DNA of 64,000 bases from Natrinema thermotolerans DSM 11552 (GTDB lineage Archaea; Halobacteriota; Halobacteria; Halobacteriales; Natrialbaceae), in contig AOIR01000042.1 in the NCBI GenBank assembly GCA_000337115.1, positions 31,852 to 95,851 on the forward strand, given 5' to 3'. This document shows positions 61,701 to 64,000 of this stretch, in pieces. Both the position numbers and the translations under genes were made by a program. The notes below the pieces were generated by a model. The model saw only the letters and a program-made list of their open reading frames with translations. It was not told the origin of the DNA and did no database searches. Every line of letters begins with the position of its first letter. Positions within the stretch are counted from its first letter, which is position 1.

Positions 61701-62333
61701 ATGTATGACCTCGCAGATGTCCTTCCGGACGTCGAAATCGATCCGGGAACGAACGTACTCGTCGCGGGTCCGCCACTGACGGGGAAACGGCGGATCGCCT
61801 TCGATATCCTCGCGAGCGGTGCGGCCCGTGGTGACGGTTCGATCGTCGTCACTACCAAAGACAGTGCCGACAAGGTCCTCGAGAGCCTCGACGACCACGT
61901 CGGCGAAGGCGTCGAACCGGATATCGGCGTCGTCGACTGTGTCACCAAACAACGCGGTATCGGAACGATCGACGACGACCCACGGATCAAGTACGCCTCC
62001 TCCCCGGTCGATATGACCGGCATCGGGATCAAGCTCTCGGAGTTCCTGCAGGACTTCTACGAGACCCGCAGGCTGACTCGGAATCGCGTCCTCTTGCACT
62101 CGGTGTCGACACTGCTGATGTACTCCGATCTCCAGACGGTCTTTCGGTTCCTCCACGTCTTCACGGGCCGGATCCAGAGTGCCGACGCAATGGGCGTCTA
62201 CGTCATCGACTCGACTGCCCACGACGACCAGACCATGAACACGCTCAAACAGCTGTTCGACGCCGTCATCGAACTCGAGGAGACGGCCGACGGCGAGGAG
62301 CCCGAGATCCGGACCGCCGGTTTCTCGGCGTAA
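61701..62333 (+). CDS. RecA/KaiC-superfamily ATPase-like protein
   Basis: A 210-residue RecA-like P-loop protein: VLVAGPPLTGKRRIAFD (about residues 19-35) with a Walker A of GPPLTGKR lacking the usual Ser/Thr after Lys, and a second strand RVLLHSVSTLLMY near 130. It resembles the single-domain RAD55/GvpD-like haloarchaeal family, often linked to signalling. ATP hydrolysis may be weak. Role unknown. Confidence 0.75.
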   Translation: MYDLADVLPDVEIDPGTNVLVAGPPLTGKRRIAFDILASGAARGDGSIVVTTKDSADKVLESLDDHVGEGVEPDIGVVDCVTKQRGIGTIDDDPRIKYASSPVDMTGIGIKLSEFLQDFYETRRLTRNRVLLHSVSTLLMYSDLQTVFRFLHVFTGRIQSADAMGVYVIDSTAHDDQTMNTLKQLFDAVIELEETADGEEPEIRTAGFSA

Positions 62334-62468
62334 CCGGTTCCGAACTCCCGGCTCCGTTCGCGTCCACTGGCTTCGGTTTTCCGTGACGATCGATCGACTC
62401 GAGTCCGGTCGGTCCCCAACCGATCGACCCCGAAACGTTTCAGCGAGGACCGCGTATCTTCGGGTACC

Positions 62469-62879
62469 ATGCCAGTCGACACCGCAGCGGAGATCGAGGA
62501 GATCCTGGAGTCCGACACCATCGCCGTCGTCGGCTGCTCGAGTACGCCCGGCAAGGCGGCCCACGACGTGCCGAAGTACCTGCTGGATCACGGCTACGAC
62601 GTGATCCCGGTCAACCCCTACGCCGAGGAGATCTTCGGCCGCGAGGTCTCCGACTCGCTGGCCGACATCGAGGACGAGATCGACGTCGTCTGTATCTTCC
62701 GGCCCAGCGAGGAGGTAAGTGGGATCGTCGACGCGGCCCTCGAGCGCGACGACGTCGACGTCATCTGGACGCAGCAGGGAATCCGCGACGACGAGGCGGC
62801 GGCCCGCGCGGAGACGGCGGGTCGAGCCGTCGTCCAGGATCGGTGTATGAAGGTTCAGCACCGCCGGCTCGTCGCCTGA
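62469..62879 (+). CDS. CoA-binding protein (YccU-like)
   Basis: A 136-residue Rossmann-fold protein of the CoA_binding_2 type. IAVVGCSSTPGKAAHDVPKY (about residues 18-37) is the nucleotide loop, with YDVIPVNPYAEEIFGR and FRPSEEV following. Such proteins bind CoA but their role is unknown. Length is typical. Confidence 0.85.
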   Translation: MPVDTAAEIEEILESDTIAVVGCSSTPGKAAHDVPKYLLDHGYDVIPVNPYAEEIFGREVSDSLADIEDEIDVVCIFRPSEEVSGIVDAALERDDVDVIWTQQGIRDDEAAARAETAGRAVVQDRCMKVQHRRLVA

Positions 62880-62899
62880 GCCGACGGTTGAGTGGGTCC

Positions 62900-64000
62900 T
62901 TACGAGGCCGGCGTCGATGCAGTACGAAGGTCCGCGAGCGCGTCCTCGACCGTCGTATGCATGCGGTCGTCGACGACTGACTCGAGGTGTTCGAGTCGGA
63001 TCGCCGTCCGGACGAGCGGTTCGTCGGGGAGGCCGGCGAGGGTTCCCGCGATCGCGTCGGGCTCGATCGCGACGGGGGCGTCGGCGGCACGCTCGGCGAC
63101 GAACTGCCGCGTCGACGCCTCCCCACCGGATACCCCCTCGCGGATCGCCTCACGACGGGTCTGCGGGACCGTCTCGGCGACCGGGACCGAACAGACCGTC
63201 TCGCAGTACCACTGGAGCGCGAGTGCGGCGGCCTCGAGCAGTGCCTCATCGGAGTAGTCGAGCGACGCGTGGAGGTCGGTAGCCGCCGCATCGATCGCGG
63301 CCCGGCGACGGTCGACGAGGGCCTCGAGCCGGTCGGGAACGTCGGACGCGAGGAGATCGTCGACCAGGGCGGTCGTCGACCGGTACGCGTCGGGATCGCC
63401 TTCGAACAGGACGACCGGAAGCGTCGCGACGCCGTTGTCGACGTCCTCCGGGAGATCCGCCAGATCGTCGATGACGGTCAACACGAACAGGCCGTCCGTC
63501 GCGATGGTTCGGATCGACGCGAGTTGTGCGGCCGTGTAGCCGCCGGGGGCCGCGACGAGTTCGACCGCGAGATCGCCCCAGCGGCCGCCGCGTTCGTCGA
63601 CTCGCGCGATCGCGTCGTCGACGGTCGCCGCCGCGGCGTCGAACGACTCCTCGGCGAGCTGGCCCGCGCCGATCTCGCGGACGGTCTCGAGGGCGTGGCC
63701 TAGATCGACGTCGGCCGGCGCATCGGCGACGGCGGCGGCGACGTTCGCGAAGACGAGGTCGCCGGTCGTGACGTGTTCGTTCAGCCGTCGCTTGCGATCG
63801 TCCCAGGCGTCGATCTCGTCGATCGCGTCGTCGTGGAGCGCGCTCGTCACGAACAGGTCCGTCGGGATCGACGCGAGCGTTTCTGCGAGGACCTCGTCGC
63901 GGGTCTCGAGATAGGTAAAGAAGTATGTGAACGCCCCGAGCAGTCCCCCCTGGTCGGCGTAGGCCTCGAGCGTCGGGTGGAGGGCCGACGGGAGTGCGTC
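62900..64000 (-). CDS. Hypothetical protein, truncated at contig end
   Basis: A minus-strand reading frame remains open from 62900 to the window edge, so the N-terminus is missing; the GTG at 63850 is internal because coding-like sequence continues upstream (AYADQGGLLGAFTYFFTYLE). The protein is helical and acidic. LFVLTVIDDLADLPEDVDNG (about 63409-63468) recalls polyprenyl-synthase-like acidic helices, but I cannot assign a family. Confidence 0.6.
   Translation of the reverse strand, partial: DALPSALHPTLEAYADQGGLLGAFTYFFTYLETRDEVLAETLASIPTDLFVTSALHDDAIDEIDAWDDRKRRLNEHVTTGDLVFANVAAAVADAPADVDLGHALETVREIGAGQLAEESFDAAAATVDDAIARVDERGGRWGDLAVELVAAPGGYTAAQLASIRTIATDGLFVLTVIDDLADLPEDVDNGVATLPVVLFEGDPDAYRSTTALVDDLLASDVPDRLEALVDRRRAAIDAAATDLHASLDYSDEALLEAAALALQWYCETVCSVPVAETVPQTRREAIREGVSGGEASTRQFVAERAADAPVAIEPDAIAGTLAGLPDEPLVRTAIRLEHLESVVDDRMHTTVEDALADLRTASTPAS

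Noticed and set aside
63848-63850. GTG 63850 as the true start of the last gene
   Set aside because: The frame stays open and protein-like to the window edge, so the gene is truncated rather than starting there.

Overview
The window is haloarchaeal DNA, probably from a member of the Natrialbales. The proteins are acidic, Tat signals are common, most starts look leaderless behind TATA boxes, and a UbiA-family archaeal lipid gene is present. It reads as two chromosomal flanks around one integrated mobile element of about 52 kb. Bases 1-37 are not genomic: they are 454/Nextera library adapter left on the contig end.

Left flank (38-8058): a truncated VWA-domain gene, an NCS2 nucleobase permease, an alpha/beta hydrolase, a MaoC-type hydratase, a Tat lipoprotein beta-propeller and a small conserved ORF. 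From 6.1 to 8.06 kb only short zinc-ribbon ORFs and decayed gene pieces are visible. Right flank (60036-64000): tRNA-Arg(UCG), a DUF7511-like small protein, a UbiA prenyltransferase (likely DGGGP synthase), a RecA-like ATPase, a CoA-binding protein and a truncated gene at the contig edge.

The element (8059-60033) lies between 14-bp direct repeats that copy the 3' end of the tRNA-Arg gene. It starts with a tyrosine integrase beside attL. Next comes a 14.8-kb operon (10114-24934) of secreted and membrane proteins: a large beta-propeller/Ig-like surface protein, a Tat subtilase, other secreted proteins, several small membrane proteins and three larger membrane-anchored proteins. A FtsK/HerA-like ATPase follows at 25001. 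No terminase, portal or capsid gene is recognisable, so an enveloped virus, a plasmid-vesicle element or an integrative conjugative element all remain possible. The middle (27.6-53.5 kb) is a mosaic of very small genes, zinc-ribbon proteins, regulators, a C5 cytosine methylase, an HNH protein, a PolB-type exonuclease, a serine recombinase, a Dam-like methylase and a Type IIG restriction-modification enzyme. The right end is a replication module: a 398-aa unknown, an SF1 helicase and a primase-like protein.

Three features make the element unusual. First, it encodes its own basal transcription factors: a divergent TBP in an operon with the Type IIG enzyme, a full TFB, and a TFB-like single-cyclin protein. 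Second, many of its genes sit behind a repeated non-canonical promoter module, TATCT followed exactly 27 bp later by TTACYAAY and usually 39 bp later by the start codon. Third, the octamer NTACYAAY (mainly TTACCAAC and GTTACTAAY) occurs about 80 times, always on the same DNA strand whatever the gene orientation or reading frame, and is virtually absent from the flanks. Together these suggest a private transcription programme and a strand-polar DNA signal, perhaps for directional DNA movement or replication.
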